A stretch of DNA of 25,993 bases, taken from positions 1 to 25,993 of IMG/VR virus record IMGVR_UViG_3300045116_000323. One strand, written 5' to 3'. Position numbers and translations under genes: made by a program. This DNA is from a virus. Of the stretch, positions 5,672 through 13,684 are shown piece by piece (within the stretch, counting starts at the first letter, position 1; the number at the start of each line of letters is the position of its first letter). The notes beneath the pieces were generated by a model, which was not told where the DNA came from, made no database searches, and was given only the letters and a program-made list of their open reading frames with translations.

Positions 5672-5905
5672 TCAAGACTGAATAAAAGTTTCCATTACGC
5701 GGTCATACCAACCCACCTCACGCAAGAACTTATCAAGAGCCGTTGCAATCGTTCCCAAGAGCATAAGCGAAGGGACGACCCATGACGGCAAATCAACCGT
5801 TCCCGAAAGTCCTGTAAGATATGCAACTCCCGCAGGAACCTGCGGCAGAAGCGTACGAAGCCATCGTTTAATAACCGCCATTTTTAGATCATATTTTTTC
5901 GCCAT
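5672..5905 (-). CDS. Small two-segment membrane protein, holin candidate
   Basis: A 77-residue protein starting at ATG 5905, chosen because AAGGGGG lies 8 nt upstream; the frame also opens at GTG 5914. A basic amphipathic N-terminus (MAKKYDLKMAVIKRWLR) precedes two moderately hydrophobic segments (about 22-37 and 42-58). Its position directly downstream of the peptidase endolysin and near another membrane gene fits a phage holin, which would form the membrane lesion that releases the endolysin. No specific holin family motif is recognised. Confidence 0.55.
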   Translation of the reverse strand: MAKKYDLKMAVIKRWLRTLLPQVPAGVAYLTGLSGTVDLPSWVVPSLMLLGTIATALDKFLREVGWYDRVMETFIQS

Positions 5906-5918
5906 AGAAATCACCCCC

Positions 5919-6869
5919 TTAATTTCGTATCAACCAATTATAAATGCGTTTTTTCCATCCGGTAAGCACGGGAAAGTTTAGTTTCTTCTTCAAATCCTCA
6001 AGATCAATCTGCAAGGTTTTTCTTGTATCTATTTCTTTTTGCAGTATTTCTTCACGCTCTTTTGCTTCCATTGTGAGTTTTGCATTTTCAATACGCATTT
6101 TCTCGTGATTTTCAGACAATGCCTTCATTTGTACCTCAAGATCAACAATCTTGTCATTAGCTTCTTTTAAGAGCTTGTCTTTTTGTGCAAGCGCATCATC
6201 GTTACCAACCAGTTTTTTTGCTTCATTGACTGCCGCCTCTAAACTTGCACCTACTCCCAATACCTCACAGACTGCTACAAACCAATTCCAATTTCTGTCC
6301 CGTTCCTCGCGAATCTTTGTTAGTTCAACCTGCAAATCAAGAGCATCTGATTTTGGAAGCTGTTTGTCATATGAACGGAATTGAATAATAGCCCGCTTTG
6401 GACCGCCATAAACATCAAGGTCTATAACCTGTCCGGTCCAAGGATCAACCGCAAAGATTTTATCTCCGTCATATCCGCACAATAAAACAAAGTGCATTTC
6501 CTCGCTTTCTGTTGCCGGGTTGAAATCTATCTCACACACTAAGGGAAAACCGCTATCAAGCAATTCCTTAATTTTCGTGATGCCCTGAACCGTAACTGGA
6601 CCGTCATATTTAGGGGAAAGATAGGTTTGATTCAGTCCGAGAACCGTGGACTTATACCACCGGAACAAGCCGCCCCCAGCGTCAAATCCTGAATTATCCT
6701 TGAGAATCGCGTTGACTTCATCCGGCTGTTTATTGACATACATTCCAAGAGCGGTAATAAGACAACCGTAATTACCGATAGTGAACTTTGAATTAGTGTT
6801 GTACCCAAGAAGAATCCCAGACCATTTGGGGTCGCGTTGTGAAGCAACCAATGGAACAGACAGCTTCAT
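5919..6869 (-). CDS. C39-like cysteine peptidase endolysin with coiled-coil tail
   Basis: A 316-residue protein. Residues 1-170 are a papain-fold C39-like peptidase: the opening SQRDPKW (10-16), the catalytic-type cysteine C36 in GNYGCLITALGMYV, H126 in EMHFVLLCGYDG and D142 in AVDPW. Such domains act as peptidoglycan-cleaving endolysins or virion peptidases in phages. Residues about 175-300 are a long charged helix with coiled-coil pattern instead of a usual wall-binding domain, ending in a basic aromatic stretch (GWKKRIYNWLIRN). Placement between an XhlA-like membrane protein and a holin candidate supports a lysis role. There is no signal peptide, so export would depend on a holin. Confidence 0.7.
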   Translation of the reverse strand: MKLSVPLVASQRDPKWSGILLGYNTNSKFTIGNYGCLITALGMYVNKQPDEVNAILKDNSGFDAGGGLFRWYKSTVLGLNQTYLSPKYDGPVTVQGITKIKELLDSGFPLVCEIDFNPATESEEMHFVLLCGYDGDKIFAVDPWTGQVIDLDVYGGPKRAIIQFRSYDKQLPKSDALDLQVELTKIREERDRNWNWFVAVCEVLGVGASLEAAVNEAKKLVGNDDALAQKDKLLKEANDKIVDLEVQMKALSENHEKMRIENAKLTMEAKEREEILQKEIDTRKTLQIDLEDLKKKLNFPVLTGWKKRIYNWLIRN

Positions 6870-6872
6870 AAA

Positions 6873-7118
6873 TTATTTCATTCTCAAGACCGTTTGTATT
6901 TCTTTGACAGCCAAACTTAACTCTCCGTAACGGGTTTCTACTCCCGTATATTTTGTAAGAATCTGATGTTGCTGTTCTAAAACCAAGTCCATTTTGGTTT
7001 CCAAAACAGACACTCGGGTAGTCCAAGCGGTAAAAGAAACAGCAAGTCCGACAAAAGTAACAATAATCGGAAAGATATTGTTAAACTGAAACCATGTCAT
7101 TGTGTCATTGCTTCTCAT
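6873..7118 (-). CDS. XhlA-like membrane/coiled-coil lysis protein
   Basis: An 81-residue protein with one hydrophobic segment (about residues 13-33) followed by a heptad-rich helix (about 35-80). This is the inverse of a classical holin but matches the general architecture of haemolysin XhlA/spanin-like lysis accessories. It starts three bases after the stop of the receptor-binding-type gene and ends three bases before the endolysin start, so it is co-translated with the lysis genes. A role in anchoring or regulating the endolysin or holin is inferred from architecture and context. Confidence 0.5.
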   Translation of the reverse strand: MRSNDTMTWFQFNNIFPIIVTFVGLAVSFTAWTTRVSVLETKMDLVLEQQHQILTKYTGVETRYGELSLAVKEIQTVLRMK

Positions 7119-7121
7119 AGA

Positions 7122-8225
7122 TTATGCGATTCCTGCCACCTTTTTAACGCTGGCGATGGATATACCACAGATTTTTTTAAGTGAGGCATAGGATACACCG
7201 GAAACCTTTTTAATAGACGATGGTATCGTATAGGTAACGACAAGTTTTGGTTTATTTGATCCTTCCGCCGCAACAATATCAATCCGCTCGTCTTGACCGG
7301 CGGACAATGATGGATCAGTGTTGGTTCTGTCATTTGCCGTTGACCATCCGAACTTTGTTATTCCCGTCTTGCTTATATTTCCAAGGCCAGTAGAATTTAA
7401 GGGAAAATCATTATATGCCGCCGTATTCCATACAGATGTACTTGTTTGCGTATCAGATTGAAGCGTCATTGTCCAGTTTGCGATATTATAATCAGAAGCA
7501 ACAAGAGCGGTATTACTTGCGGGAACAGCAACGAGTAAGTTAATATTAAAATCTTTACCTGAATCTATGTTCTTTCCATTTCCGTAATGACTTGCGGTTG
7601 CCGCAGAAATTACTGCGGCCGCTGTTAAAGCAGAAGTATCAAAAAGTGTAATAAAACGAGACATATCATAATTTGATGCTTGTCTGAAATGCCTTATAGC
7701 TGTTCCTCCAAAAGTTGCTGAACTATCGTCCGAGTAAGTTCCGGCTGAACTTCTGCATGTTGCATAACTTTCATTACCGCCTGCACGATAAACCTGTCCA
7801 TCTACACTTGTAGATTCTGGGTGTGCGTTAGGATTAAAGGTTGTTTCAGCAAATCTTACATATAATGCCTGTGATGCCCATAGGGGTTGCCTACGAAGTC
7901 CTAAATACCACGCAAGAAGTTCCTTTGCCTCATCAAAATCCCGTATCCAATGAGAAACAAGATCAATTGTTTGTAGGGCAGGATAAATCTTTGGTGCAAA
8001 TGTAGCGCGAGTTGTTACCACAAGCTGTGCCTCTATTTTATCTTTAGCGACAGTTCCAGCTTTAATATACCCATTAGGAAGCAAAAGACCGATTTTTTCG
8101 TTTGGAATATAAAAATTGTCGTGTTTAAGGTAATCACGACCCAAATTAGTGTTTGCAAACCACGTTACGAGCTTCGCGTATTTGCGAAAGAGAGAGTTCG
8201 GATTATTGGTGTAGCAGAGATTCAT
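7122..8225 (-). CDS. Virion structural protein, probable tail-tip/receptor-binding protein
   Basis: A 367-residue beta-rich protein lying between the fibre and the lysis genes, where podoviruses keep host-recognition proteins. The N-terminal third is mixed. The centre (about 140-335) is rich in Ser/Thr/Asn/Gly like beta-sandwich or carbohydrate-binding domains. The C-terminus (338-367) consists of three copies of an 11-residue unit of form [ILV]KK[IV]xG[IV]xxAS. The start is preceded by AAAAGGAG but at an unusually long spacing of 16 nt, a leader similar to that of the major capsid gene. No enzyme motif is seen. Confidence 0.55.
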   Translation of the reverse strand: MNLCYTNNPNSLFRKYAKLVTWFANTNLGRDYLKHDNFYIPNEKIGLLLPNGYIKAGTVAKDKIEAQLVVTTRATFAPKIYPALQTIDLVSHWIRDFDEAKELLAWYLGLRRQPLWASQALYVRFAETTFNPNAHPESTSVDGQVYRAGGNESYATCRSSAGTYSDDSSATFGGTAIRHFRQASNYDMSRFITLFDTSALTAAAVISAATASHYGNGKNIDSGKDFNINLLVAVPASNTALVASDYNIANWTMTLQSDTQTSTSVWNTAAYNDFPLNSTGLGNISKTGITKFGWSTANDRTNTDPSLSAGQDERIDIVAAEGSNKPKLVVTYTIPSSIKKVSGVSYASLKKICGISIASVKKVAGIA

Positions 8226-8255
8226 AACTTATTATTTTTTACTCCTTTTAATAAT

Positions 8256-9236
8256 TTATGTGTGTTCTACTTGTACTAACTGCGGATTGAAGTAAATCCG
8301 GTCAGCATGGGTAGCAACTCCCAAAATCTGTGTTACGCTATCTGTCGTTGTCGGCGCAGTCTGTGTAATCGCCCCGGCTGTTTCCGATAAATACAACAAA
8401 CCGCCAACTGTCCAGTTCCAGCTATCATCCCTTGCAATTCCCAAAAGAAGGAAACTGCCCGATGCGTCAGCCGATATAGTTGCCAACGCTATACCAACCA
8501 CGCTTGCTGTAGCGATCGCGCTTGCGTCAGCTTTCCACATCTTGCCATCGGATTTATAGTAGCAGACATTGCCAAAAACTACACTCTCGCCTGCCGTAAA
8601 AGTTGTCTTTAGACCCGTCGCCGTAGTATCAGAAGCAGGAGATTCGGTTAATAGAACATCCAGCGCGGGATCATTGGCATAACCAATCCGGGCAACGGCA
8701 AGCTCAACAGCCGTAATCGGTGTAGGAACCGTTGTTTCCAAAACCGTAATTACTGTGTTTCCACCTGAATAGGTTGAAGAAACCACAGTAACCACAACCG
8801 ATCCGTTTATGCGTACCCTACGCCCGGCGGTGTAATAAGAAGATTGGTCAACGCTGTTTATTCTGAATTGACTGGTAGAGTTCCGGGTAAAAGTGAGTGA
8901 GGCATCTTCGGTAAGATACCCGTTTTCAAGCGCATCAACCACAAAATCCCAATGTTTTGAAGTAATTTTTTGCTTATAAGGAGTGTTAGAAAGGTGCGCA
9001 ACTCCAACTCCGCCGCTATAAACGCCGCGCTCTATGGTTACAACGCTACCCGATACACTTGTAGCGCGTACTGTTTCACGGTCATCATCACTATCCGGGT
9101 CAATCTCAATGTAAGTAGGGAGTTTGCTTGAAGCCGGAGGGTTTGATACCGTCATTGTAGTGGCAACATCCGAAAGAAGGGCAGACAAAGTGCCGCTTAA
9201 AAGCCGTTCTCCTTGTGGTAAATGCTTTAACGCCAT
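8256..9236 (-). CDS. Tail fibre-type virion protein with shared C-terminal domain
   Basis: A 326-residue structural protein. The N-terminal ~110 residues form a beta domain typical of podoviral tail-attached proteins (SGTLSALLSDVATTMTV, IEIDPDSDDDRETVRAT). A linker follows, and residues 214-326 form a C-terminal domain that is about three-quarters identical by eye to the C-terminal domain of the collagen-like protein at 22806-23630, including the identical tail LVQVEHT. This suggests a common oligomerisation or receptor domain used by two fibres. It is transcribed from its own promoter (9245-9273), whose -10 box ends 8 nt before the ATG; there is no SD, so a near-leaderless mRNA is expected. 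Confidence 0.7.
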   Translation of the reverse strand: MALKHLPQGERLLSGTLSALLSDVATTMTVSNPPASSKLPTYIEIDPDSDDDRETVRATSVSGSVVTIERGVYSGGVGVAHLSNTPYKQKITSKHWDFVVDALENGYLTEDASLTFTRNSTSQFRINSVDQSSYYTAGRRVRINGSVVVTVVSSTYSGGNTVITVLETTVPTPITAVELAVARIGYANDPALDVLLTESPASDTTATGLKTTFTAGESVVFGNVCYYKSDGKMWKADASAIATASVVGIALATISADASGSFLLLGIARDDSWNWTVGGLLYLSETAGAITQTAPTTTDSVTQILGVATHADRIYFNPQLVQVEHT

Positions 9237-9244
9237 ATAGTTAT

Positions 9245-9273
9245 ATTAGACAATTCCAGTTGGCAAATGTCAA
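9245..9273 (-). promoter_or_regulatory. Leaderless-type promoter of the fibre gene
   Basis: On the - strand: TTGACA (9273-9268), a 17-nt spacer, TCTAAT (9250-9245), then 8 nt to the ATG at 9236. No SD lies between them. Confidence 0.8.
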
Positions 9274-9275
9274 TG

Positions 9276-11198
9276 TTAGTCTATGATCGTTTCATCACGC
9301 TCGTAGTCGTAGTCCTCAACCTCAAAAGTCCCTGCCATTGTCTGTACAAGACAATGATTGAACTCGTTGCCGGTTACTTCAATCTGCGGATAAATGGAGT
9401 ACGCTTCAAACTCAAGGAGTTTCTTGAGCAGGAATATCGCATCTGGCACGCTGTCAATAGCAATGCTTTCGTCAAACATTGCCTCGTCAAACATATACTC
9501 ACCGATTCCGCCACCGGTATCAAAAGTAACGCTTCTGGTATTAACAAGCGTGGAGCCGTCTTTGTAAAGATACAGCGACATATTGCCTCGCGGATTCTTG
9601 AGCTTTACCTTAAGATCATAAAAATACTTGAGAAGCATATCTTCACCGCCATCTATGCGTTTGACGCGGAAAGTTGCGGGAATCGTATCACCCACATCAT
9701 CATAAGTATTGTCAACAAGAAGTTGGTGGATTTCGCCAGTTCCAACTTGTGCGCCATACAGCTTGTTTTGTCCTGTCCCTGCATCCCATACAATAAAACG
9801 GTCATAAAGATAGTTTGTCCATTTTCCCAAGAACCCTAAGTACCGGCGGTCATAAGGAAACGCTACGGTTTTATCACATACGATAAACTTCTGTTCATAA
9901 AATATGGCGTGAAATGCGTCAAGGTCAGTTTTATCAAGTGCATCCAACTTTGGCTGAATCCTGTTTGATATGTCGCTGGTACGGATAACATTAAGCTGCG
10001 TTGGCTCCCACCCAAGAATACGGAATCTTCCGTCAGAGCCGAAAAAGGCAATGTCTTTTTCCATGCGCCAAACCGTATCAGGTGAGCGAGTGCCATATTG
10101 CGGAATAACTGCGGTTAGAAGTGGTCCTCCATCAGAACCAAATGTAAACTTCCAAATGGAGTTTTCCTTAAAAATAAGAAGGAAGTCAGAAAACCCAATC
10201 ATTGCGGTAATTTTTTCTCCGTCGCCCCTGCCGGGTTTTACCCATCCTCCATTGTCAGAGGGAGCTAAACTTTCCCAATTTGTGCCTGTGCCTCCATAGA
10301 ATACCGTATCAACCTCGGTATCGTTGCCAGACATAAAAAGAGTATTGGCATAAGACCCGTACAGGTTTGCCTTAACCCCGCCAGTAGTGTTAAATGTCGG
10401 AGCTTCGTGAATAAGCGATTGTTCTTCCGCGCCGTTATCAACATAGGTCATGGTTGCCCCGGATGATTGCTGTGCAACAAAAGTCAAAAGCGTCATTGTT
10501 CCGTCGTCTTTTGCCCGATAGACATTATATCCACGCATATTGGAATCGGTTTTACGGGTCCAAGTAAGCGTAAAATAATGGGTGGCATCCAGCGTTGACG
10601 GTCCCATATCGCTGTCCGTTGCAGAAATTTCGGTTTCTCCCGTATCGGTTACTGCAGTAACGCCATACTCATACGCCGCATCGCTTCCTGCACCGGTTAG
10701 CGCAATGCTTAATCCCGCAGGGGTTGTTACCGCTGTCCATTCAACAATGGTACTGCCGTCAGTTTTTGCCAGATAGTCAACCGCATTACCAAAATAGAAC
10801 CAATCTCGCAAAAGAATCCCCCGCATTTTTGCCGAAGCGTCCCAAGTCTTTGTACCGTCAATTTCAGTTACCGTTCCGCTGGTGTTAATTTTATAGACAT
10901 GACCGTCAACCATGACGATCAGAAGGTTTGTTGAAGTAACCGGGTTTTTATAGATTCCCCACCCGTTGAAATTAACGCCGCCTGCAACTGTCGCAAAAAG
11001 TGTTGCACCCCTGCGCGGCATACGGATAGAAGCCTTGCCGACAATCTCTATGTTTTGCCCCTCATAAAACTCGTTGTTGCGGATTTCATTGTCTTCCGCA
11101 AAAGAGTTTTCCCCGCGCTCCCAACCCTCAAAGTCCCACGGTTTTCTGCGCGGCAATGTTGCTATCCTTTGACTGTAAAATCCTGCCCCTTCTCGCAT
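9276..11198 (-). CDS. Large tail nozzle / DNA-stabilisation-type protein
   Basis: A 640-residue protein that follows the head-tail adaptor. The sequence is built of many short beta strands with repeated aromatic 'blade-like' motifs (for example GILLRDWFYFGNAVDYL, DFLLIFKENSIWKFTF, DIAFFGSDGRFRILGW), as in beta-propeller tail nozzles and packaged-DNA stabilisation proteins of podoviruses. Residues about 160-262 resemble an inserted fibronectin type III domain (YEYGVTAVTDTGETEIS ... GYNVYRAKDDG). It would close the portal-adaptor channel and form the short tail tube. Start at ATG 11198, 8 nt after the -10 box of its own promoter. Family assignment rests on order and sequence character. Confidence 0.65.
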   Translation of the reverse strand: MREGAGFYSQRIATLPRRKPWDFEGWERGENSFAEDNEIRNNEFYEGQNIEIVGKASIRMPRRGATLFATVAGGVNFNGWGIYKNPVTSTNLLIVMVDGHVYKINTSGTVTEIDGTKTWDASAKMRGILLRDWFYFGNAVDYLAKTDGSTIVEWTAVTTPAGLSIALTGAGSDAAYEYGVTAVTDTGETEISATDSDMGPSTLDATHYFTLTWTRKTDSNMRGYNVYRAKDDGTMTLLTFVAQQSSGATMTYVDNGAEEQSLIHEAPTFNTTGGVKANLYGSYANTLFMSGNDTEVDTVFYGGTGTNWESLAPSDNGGWVKPGRGDGEKITAMIGFSDFLLIFKENSIWKFTFGSDGGPLLTAVIPQYGTRSPDTVWRMEKDIAFFGSDGRFRILGWEPTQLNVIRTSDISNRIQPKLDALDKTDLDAFHAIFYEQKFIVCDKTVAFPYDRRYLGFLGKWTNYLYDRFIVWDAGTGQNKLYGAQVGTGEIHQLLVDNTYDDVGDTIPATFRVKRIDGGEDMLLKYFYDLKVKLKNPRGNMSLYLYKDGSTLVNTRSVTFDTGGGIGEYMFDEAMFDESIAIDSVPDAIFLLKKLLEFEAYSIYPQIEVTGNEFNHCLVQTMAGTFEVEDYDYERDETIID

Positions 11199-11206
11199 AT
11201 AGGGAC

Positions 11207-11235
11207 ATTAGACAATTTTTTATGGAGAATATCAA
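11207..11235 (-). promoter_or_regulatory. Leaderless-type promoter of the nozzle gene
   Basis: On the - strand: TTGATA (11235-11230), a 17-nt spacer, TCTAAT (11212-11207), and 8 nt to the ATG at 11198. The -35 box overlaps the last codons of the adaptor gene. Confidence 0.75.
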
Positions 11236-11885
11236 TAGGAGTAGGTACGATTGAACTTGTTATAGGTAAAAATAGTCGGAACATTCTGCGGAAGGTCTTT
11301 AATTTTATTAGAGGCATCCTGCAAAACAAGCTCCTCAATTTCTTCTTTGTAATCAACCAAGGCATTCCGTTCGTCGTAACGCTGGCGTTTGGCTCCATGT
11401 ACCATTGCCTTCATCAAAAGACAGATCGCCCCAAGCATATCTTCCGGTATTGACAGATTGAAAGTCGTATCATCGGCAGATACATTAACCCATCGCGGAT
11501 AATGCCAAATCTCAATATCCTCATCTCCATCAATGTCATTGGTAAATCCTATGGTTTTTCCGTCGGGCTTGAGATAGAAATGGTCGCTGGTTGTGTTTTC
11601 CTTTTGGTTGTAGTCTATCGGGGTCATTTTTTCATCGTCCATATATACTTCATAGATACCCCAATTCGGGTTATAGTCACTGATTTCGGAACTCAAATCA
11701 TACTCCTGTGTATCGTCAACAACGGTGAGTGTGTGTGATAATCGCGCCCAATTCCACCGGCGAACCTTAAGTACGCGCCTGATCGCCCGATTGCCAAAAG
11801 AGATGCGTTTTGAAGAAGTATCAGTTGAACCCTCATTGAGAAGGTTAGATGTTTCAATCAAAATAGGCGACAATGTGCTTATCAT
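11232..11885 (-). CDS. Head-tail adaptor (connector) protein
   Basis: A 217-residue protein placed between the C2H2 head protein and the nozzle gene. Its sequence suits the podoviral adaptor ring that binds below the portal: a helical N-terminus (NRAIRRVLKVRRWNWARL, about 33-50), the segment TVVDDTQEYDLS, aromatic beta strands, and a helical C-terminal half (ICLLMKAMVHGAKRQRYDERN). I place the start at ATG 11885, ten bases after the -10 box. The ATG at 11897 overlaps the TCTAAT itself and would lie upstream of transcription start. Function is inferred from order and character. Confidence 0.6.
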   Translation of the reverse strand: MISTLSPILIETSNLLNEGSTDTSSKRISFGNRAIRRVLKVRRWNWARLSHTLTVVDDTQEYDLSSEISDYNPNWGIYEVYMDDEKMTPIDYNQKENTTSDHFYLKPDGKTIGFTNDIDGDEDIEIWHYPRWVNVSADDTTFNLSIPEDMLGAICLLMKAMVHGAKRQRYDERNALVDYKEEIEELVLQDASNKIKDLPQNVPTIFTYNKFNRTYSY

Positions 11886-11895
11886 AGATAAACAC

Positions 11896-11924
11896 ATTAG
11901 ACAATTTATTTAAGCAATAGTCAA
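11896..11924 (-). promoter_or_regulatory. Leaderless-type promoter of the adaptor gene
   Basis: On the - strand: TTGACT (11924-11919), a 17-nt spacer, TCTAAT (11901-11896), then 10 nt to ATG 11885. The frame's first ATG (11897) lies inside the -10 box, so it cannot be the start of a transcript from here. Confidence 0.75.
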
Positions 11925-11928
11925 CTAA

Positions 11929-12297
11929 TTATTCGTCGGCGTGCTTGAGGCGAAGGTGGGATTTTAAGCCAGCCTCATTTTTGGCTTTGAAGGAGCAGTT
12001 AGGGCATGAATGAACGGTCGTTGATAGGGCTTCTGCCTCTTTTGCAAGTTCTTCTTGACCTTCCTGGCTAACATGAGCATCAATTCCCTGTCCTTTTTGA
12101 ACCATATAGTCTATGCCACACCGGGGACTTGCTAACAGAAAGTCAATGATTTCTTTGTCATCTGTTTCAAAAAGACCGTCAACAAATTGTGCTGACTTGC
12201 CAGCCTGATACCGGCGGTTACCAAGATTGTCATAAAGATACTGCGCGGGGAAAACGATGACCTTGAGATTACTTCTTGCGGGAGTGATGAACAACAT
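11929..12297 (-). CDS. Head-associated protein with C-terminal C2H2 zinc finger
   Basis: A 122-residue protein between the capsid and adaptor genes. The N-terminal ~70 residues form a small beta domain (LFITPARSNLKVIVF; KSAQFVDGLFETDD) like those of minor head proteins near the capsid gene. The C-terminus is a C2H2 zinc finger: CPNC, twelve residues, then H...H in LKSHLRLKH. The start is ATG 12297 because a promoter -10 (TATACT) ends 8 nt upstream; the longer frame from 12327 includes the promoter. A DNA- or protein-contact role in the virion is inferred. Confidence 0.6.
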   Translation of the reverse strand: MLFITPARSNLKVIVFPAQYLYDNLGNRRYQAGKSAQFVDGLFETDDKEIIDFLLASPRCGIDYMVQKGQGIDAHVSQEGQEELAKEAEALSTTVHSCPNCSFKAKNEAGLKSHLRLKHADE

Positions 12298-12305
12298 ACA
12301 AAGAT

Positions 12306-12334
12306 AGTATATTTTACAATGTGTCATTTGTCAA
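12306..12334 (-). promoter_or_regulatory. Leaderless-type promoter of the C2H2 head gene
   Basis: On the - strand: TTGACA (12334-12329), a 17-nt spacer, TATACT (12311-12306), 8 nt to ATG 12297. It lies directly downstream of the terminator that ends the capsid transcript. Confidence 0.85.
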
Positions 12335-12342
12335 GTACCACG

Positions 12343-12375
12343 AAAAAAGCGGCATTGCCGCAAGCTGCCGCTTTT
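12343..12375 (-). terminator. Rho-independent terminator after the major capsid gene
   Basis: Read on the - strand, AAAAGCGGCA pairs with TGCCGCTTTT (10 bp) around an 11-nt loop and runs into a TTTTTT tract. It lies 25 nt past the capsid stop and insulates the abundant capsid transcript from the next promoter. Confidence 0.9.
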
Positions 12376-12399
12376 CTCAACAATACTCTTTAGTGCCTG

Positions 12400-13557
12400 T
12401 TATGAGTAGCTGGTAACTCCGTAAAGAAGCCCATGTCGGGTTTCAAGAGCCAACCATAACCCAATCTCGGACAAGTATTCTTCTTTGACTTCATCAGCCC
12501 CGGCTGTTTGGCGATCTTTTAAGAGGTTAGTATCGCGACTAATCCCGTTTCCGCCAAGATACCGATAACCGACCAAGCTCATATCAACCCCGAATCCATA
12601 ACCAGCCCATGTGCTGTTTTCAGCAAACAGGCGTTCAATTACGAAATCAAGCTCTCCATGAATTGAAAGGTATTTGCTGATGGCAATTCCGTAGGTTTTA
12701 TCCTTCGGAAACATCTGCAATTTTCCTTTCGCCCAAGAATTAACTGCCGAAGCGATAAGAGGAGATAGGAAGCCCATCTTTTTCTCACCGCCTTTTACGA
12801 ACAGACTTTCAATCCACGCCTCAAACTCCGCCTCCGTAAGCGTTCCGCTTGCGTTGGTCAGATTCGTTGAAAGGAAGGACTTGACGCCGGCTGTTGCCCG
12901 GATCGGCTGTGAGCCACTCGTGTCTTCCTTAGCTTCGCCAAAGAAGAAAGATCGCTCAATGTCTCTCAAGTGAATCTGCAAATGCTCCCGTCGCAGGGAT
13001 GCCATATCGTTCATTTCGGCGTAAAGCTCTGTAGAAGCCTCGGTTCCCGTAACCGCAAATGGTTCACGGAAAATCTGCGTATAATTAGTACGCTTCGTTG
13101 CCTGATTGGTTAAAGCTGTTCTAATGGCTGCGCCTTCTGCGTTGACATTACCGATTATGACAAGAACATCATTATCAGTAAGAGTCGTTGCGGAGGTTGA
13201 ACCATATCCGCGAGATACCGTAAGGGTATTCGTAGAAACTGCACTGACGTAAAGATGCTCTGCGGTTGACACATCAACCACAATGTCGCCAGCGCGGAAC
13301 TTCGTACCATCATCAACCACGACGCTTGTAGCACCCGCCGTATAGTTCGTGGAGTAATTGACCGCATCCTGTCGTGAGGGTGCAGCTTTATCAAACCAGC
13401 GAAACTCCGGGTCGGTAACTCTGACTTTTGCGAGTTTCCGAGCGAAAAATGCGAGAACCGCATAATCGGGGTCTATCATGTAGAGCTTGTCTGCTACATC
13501 GTATTTACGAAGATCAGTATTGCTGTTTGTTCCTTTTGTACCTGATATTAAAGACAT
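12400..13557 (-). CDS. Major capsid protein, SU10/DUF5309-like (HK97 fold)
   Basis: A 385-residue protein immediately downstream of the scaffold gene. Features of the SU10-type major capsid family: N-arm DLRKYDVADKLYMIDPD, a small inserted beta domain (about 71-137, GATSVVVDDGTKFRAGDIVV ... LTVSRGYGS), then TQIFREPFAVTGTEAST (160-176), a long backbone helix LRREHLQIHLRDIERSFFFG, and a P-domain rich in beta strands ending in RHGLLYGV. It builds the icosahedral shell with HK97 topology. Unlike its neighbours it has a leader with AAAGGAG 12 nt before the ATG. A strong terminator follows. Confidence in the capsid role is high. Confidence 0.85.
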   Translation of the reverse strand: MSLISGTKGTNSNTDLRKYDVADKLYMIDPDYAVLAFFARKLAKVRVTDPEFRWFDKAAPSRQDAVNYSTNYTAGATSVVVDDGTKFRAGDIVVDVSTAEHLYVSAVSTNTLTVSRGYGSTSATTLTDNDVLVIIGNVNAEGAAIRTALTNQATKRTNYTQIFREPFAVTGTEASTELYAEMNDMASLRREHLQIHLRDIERSFFFGEAKEDTSGSQPIRATAGVKSFLSTNLTNASGTLTEAEFEAWIESLFVKGGEKKMGFLSPLIASAVNSWAKGKLQMFPKDKTYGIAISKYLSIHGELDFVIERLFAENSTWAGYGFGVDMSLVGYRYLGGNGISRDTNLLKDRQTAGADEVKEEYLSEIGLWLALETRHGLLYGVTSYS

Positions 13558-13598
13558 AATTTTATTTTACTCCTTTCCGTGAAGCGTCTATCTCACTT

Positions 13599-13626
13599 AT
13601 GAGAACATTAAATAACGGAAAGTCAA
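13599..13626 (-). promoter_or_regulatory. Possible promoter of the capsid gene (with SD-containing leader)
   Basis: On the - strand TTGACT (13626-13621) is followed, after 16 nt, by TCTCAT (13604-13599). This leaves about 41 nt to the ATG, including AAAGGAG. It is weaker than the other late promoters; a 17-nt spacing would give CTCATA. Confidence 0.4.
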
Positions 13627-13684
13627 ATTGCGCAAATAATATAGGGATAAGGGAGAATTAGCACTCTATGAAGAGTGAGTGCTA

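Noticed and set aside
9267-9839. 190-residue plus-strand ORF inside the nozzle gene
   Set aside because: It lies opposite a well-supported structural gene, with no SD, promoter or neighbour on that strand.
13660-13683. Inverted repeat AGCACTC...GAGTGCT after the scaffold gene as terminator
   Set aside because: It has no T-run on the minus strand and a large loop; at most a weak processing or attenuation hairpin.
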